Positions 5,572 through 6,579 of a stretch of DNA of 6,579 nt are shown here, one piece after another. Each line of letters begins with the position of its first letter. The stretch's first letter is position 1. The position numbers were made by a program, and so were the translations under genes. Below the pieces are notes generated by a model, which saw only the letters and a program-made list of their open reading frames with translations, had not been told where the DNA came from and did not search any database. Source of the stretch: Bacteroidia bacterium (GTDB lineage: Bacteria > Bacteroidota > Bacteroidia > NS11-12g > UBA955); NCBI GenBank assembly GCA_020848595.1, contig JADLHV010000264.1, positions 1 through 6,579 of the forward strand, in the 5' to 3' direction.

Positions 5572-6579
5572 GTTGCTGCTTTCTTGGTGTACCTTCTAAT
5601 ATAAGTTCTAAATCTATTGTTCTTCTAATTTTATCGCTTGCCATTACCATTACTTTAACTTCATCACCCATTTTAAATTGACGATAATGTCTGCTGCCAA
5701 CAACAGCCATCATATATGAATCGTATTCGTAACGGTCGCCTTGTATTTGATTCAGTCGAACCATTCCTTCTGTTTTAAATTCTTTAATTTCAATGAACAT
5801 TCCAAAATCTGTCAAACCACTTATAACTCCTACAAATACTTTACCTACTTGAGTTTCCATCCATTCGGCTTGTTTGTATTTAATAGATGCTCTTTCTGCT
5901 TCTGAAGCTTGAATTTCCATTTGCGAACTTTGTTTACATGCCGCATCTAGTTTTTCCATATTCCAAGTGCAAATATCTTCCATCGATTTCCCTTCTAAAT
6001 AACCAAAAAGAAGTCGATGGGCAATGATGTCTGGATATCTTCTTATCGGCGAGGTAAAATGGGTGTAATATGGGAATGCTAGTCCAAAGTGGCTGGGTCT
6101 ATTTGGCGTATAAACAGCTTTAGCCATAGAACGTATTGACATGTTTCTAACCATATCTTGCTCTGGTTTGCCTTCTACTGCTTTAGTGATTTCGTTGATA
6201 GATTTTCTGAAAACATTTTCATTGTCGATTTCGAGTTTATAACCAAATTTCGCTAAAAAACGCTTTAATTCTTGCAATCTAATATCACTAGGTTCGTCGT
6301 GTGTTCTGTAAATAAATGGTTTTCGAGGTTTGCCATTATAAATAAATTCAGCTACGGATTTATTGGCTAAAAGCATAAGCTCTTCTATCATTTTATTAGT
6401 ATCTTGTCTTAATTTGACTTGCATACTAATAGGTTTAAAATCATCTCCTAATACAAATCGGTATTCGGTCGATTCGAAGCTCATTGCCCCTTTCGCAAAT
6501 CGCTGAACAGAGAGGTGTTTAGCAAATGTGTTGAGGTGATTTAGTTCATTGTAAAAAAGACCCTTTCCTTCATTTAAAA
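5543..6579 (-). CDS. rnr: Ribonuclease R, C-terminal part (5' end beyond window)
   Basis: Processive 3'-to-5' exoribonuclease that degrades structured RNA. Only the last 344 residues are present, and the frame stays open to the right edge. The ATG at 6484 is internal: reading upstream gives LSVQRFAKGAMSF, which continues the family pattern without a break. The visible part holds the end of the RNB domain, with NKMIEELMLLAN (61-72), SHFGLAFPYYTHF, and the signature HFTSPIRRYPD (173-183). An S1 RNA-binding domain follows (about 244-326; VGKVFVGVISGLTDFGMFIEI) and then a short basic, histidine-rich tail (RKQQHDRKHRHFR). The catalytic aspartate cluster and the N-terminal cold-shock domains lie outside the window, so catalytic integrity cannot be judged. 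The stop TAG lies inside the next gene, the prenyl synthase, indicating one operon. Confidence 0.96.
   Translation of the reverse strand, partial: LNEGKGLFYNELNHLNTFAKHLSVQRFAKGAMSFESTEYRFVLGDDFKPISMQVKLRQDTNKMIEELMLLANKSVAEFIYNGKPRKPFIYRTHDEPSDIRLQELKRFLAKFGYKLEIDNENVFRKSINEITKAVEGKPEQDMVRNMSIRSMAKAVYTPNRPSHFGLAFPYYTHFTSPIRRYPDIIAHRLLFGYLEGKSMEDICTWNMEKLDAACKQSSQMEIQASEAERASIKYKQAEWMETQVGKVFVGVISGLTDFGMFIEIKEFKTEGMVRLNQIQGDRYEYDSYMMAVVGSRHYRQFKMGDEVKVMVMASDKIRRTIDLELILEGTPRKQQHDRKHRHFR

Noticed and set aside
6482..6484. ATG 6484 as the start of the RNase R gene
   Set aside because: The same frame stays open upstream to the window edge and encodes a family-consistent sequence (RFAKGAMSF), so this methionine is internal.

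Overview
The window looks like an ordinary chromosomal segment of a low-GC member of the Bacteroidota. The basis is the style of the proteins (a SlyD-type isomerase with an HGHVHG tail, an IspA/GGPP-like prenyl synthase, RNase R, and a DEAD-box helicase beginning NFRDFHF), the lack of Shine-Dalgarno sequences with A/T-rich leaders instead, and a TAnnTTTG-like promoter box before the helicase. The assignment rests on recognition, not on a database search.

Layout, left to right. Positions 1-175 are non-coding and hold a nested hairpin with a T-run that could end a plus-strand gene lying off the left edge. A small XRE-family DNA-binding protein follows on the minus strand. Its divergent upstream region carries two copies of the palindrome CCGATTATCGG, which are candidate operators. 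Next on the plus strand is a large, very AT-rich polytopic membrane protein that resembles GT-C type glycosyltransferases. It ends tail to tail with a minus-strand slyD gene, the two stop codons sharing the bases TTAA. A divergent promoter region separates slyD from a plus-strand DEAD-box RNA helicase, which probably starts at a TTG further downstream than the longest open frame suggests. A short spacer leads to two minus-strand genes in one operon: the 3' half of rnr (RNase R, cut by the right edge) and, overlapping its end by 29 nt, a short-chain polyprenyl diphosphate synthase.

The helicase, RNase R and SlyD are general RNA- and protein-maintenance genes. The prenyl synthase supplies isoprenoid precursors. 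The membrane protein and the XRE regulator are the least predictable genes here, and most of the possible novelty lies in that left part. I found no CRISPR array, tRNA, rRNA, insertion sequence or phage gene, and no clear new multi-gene system.
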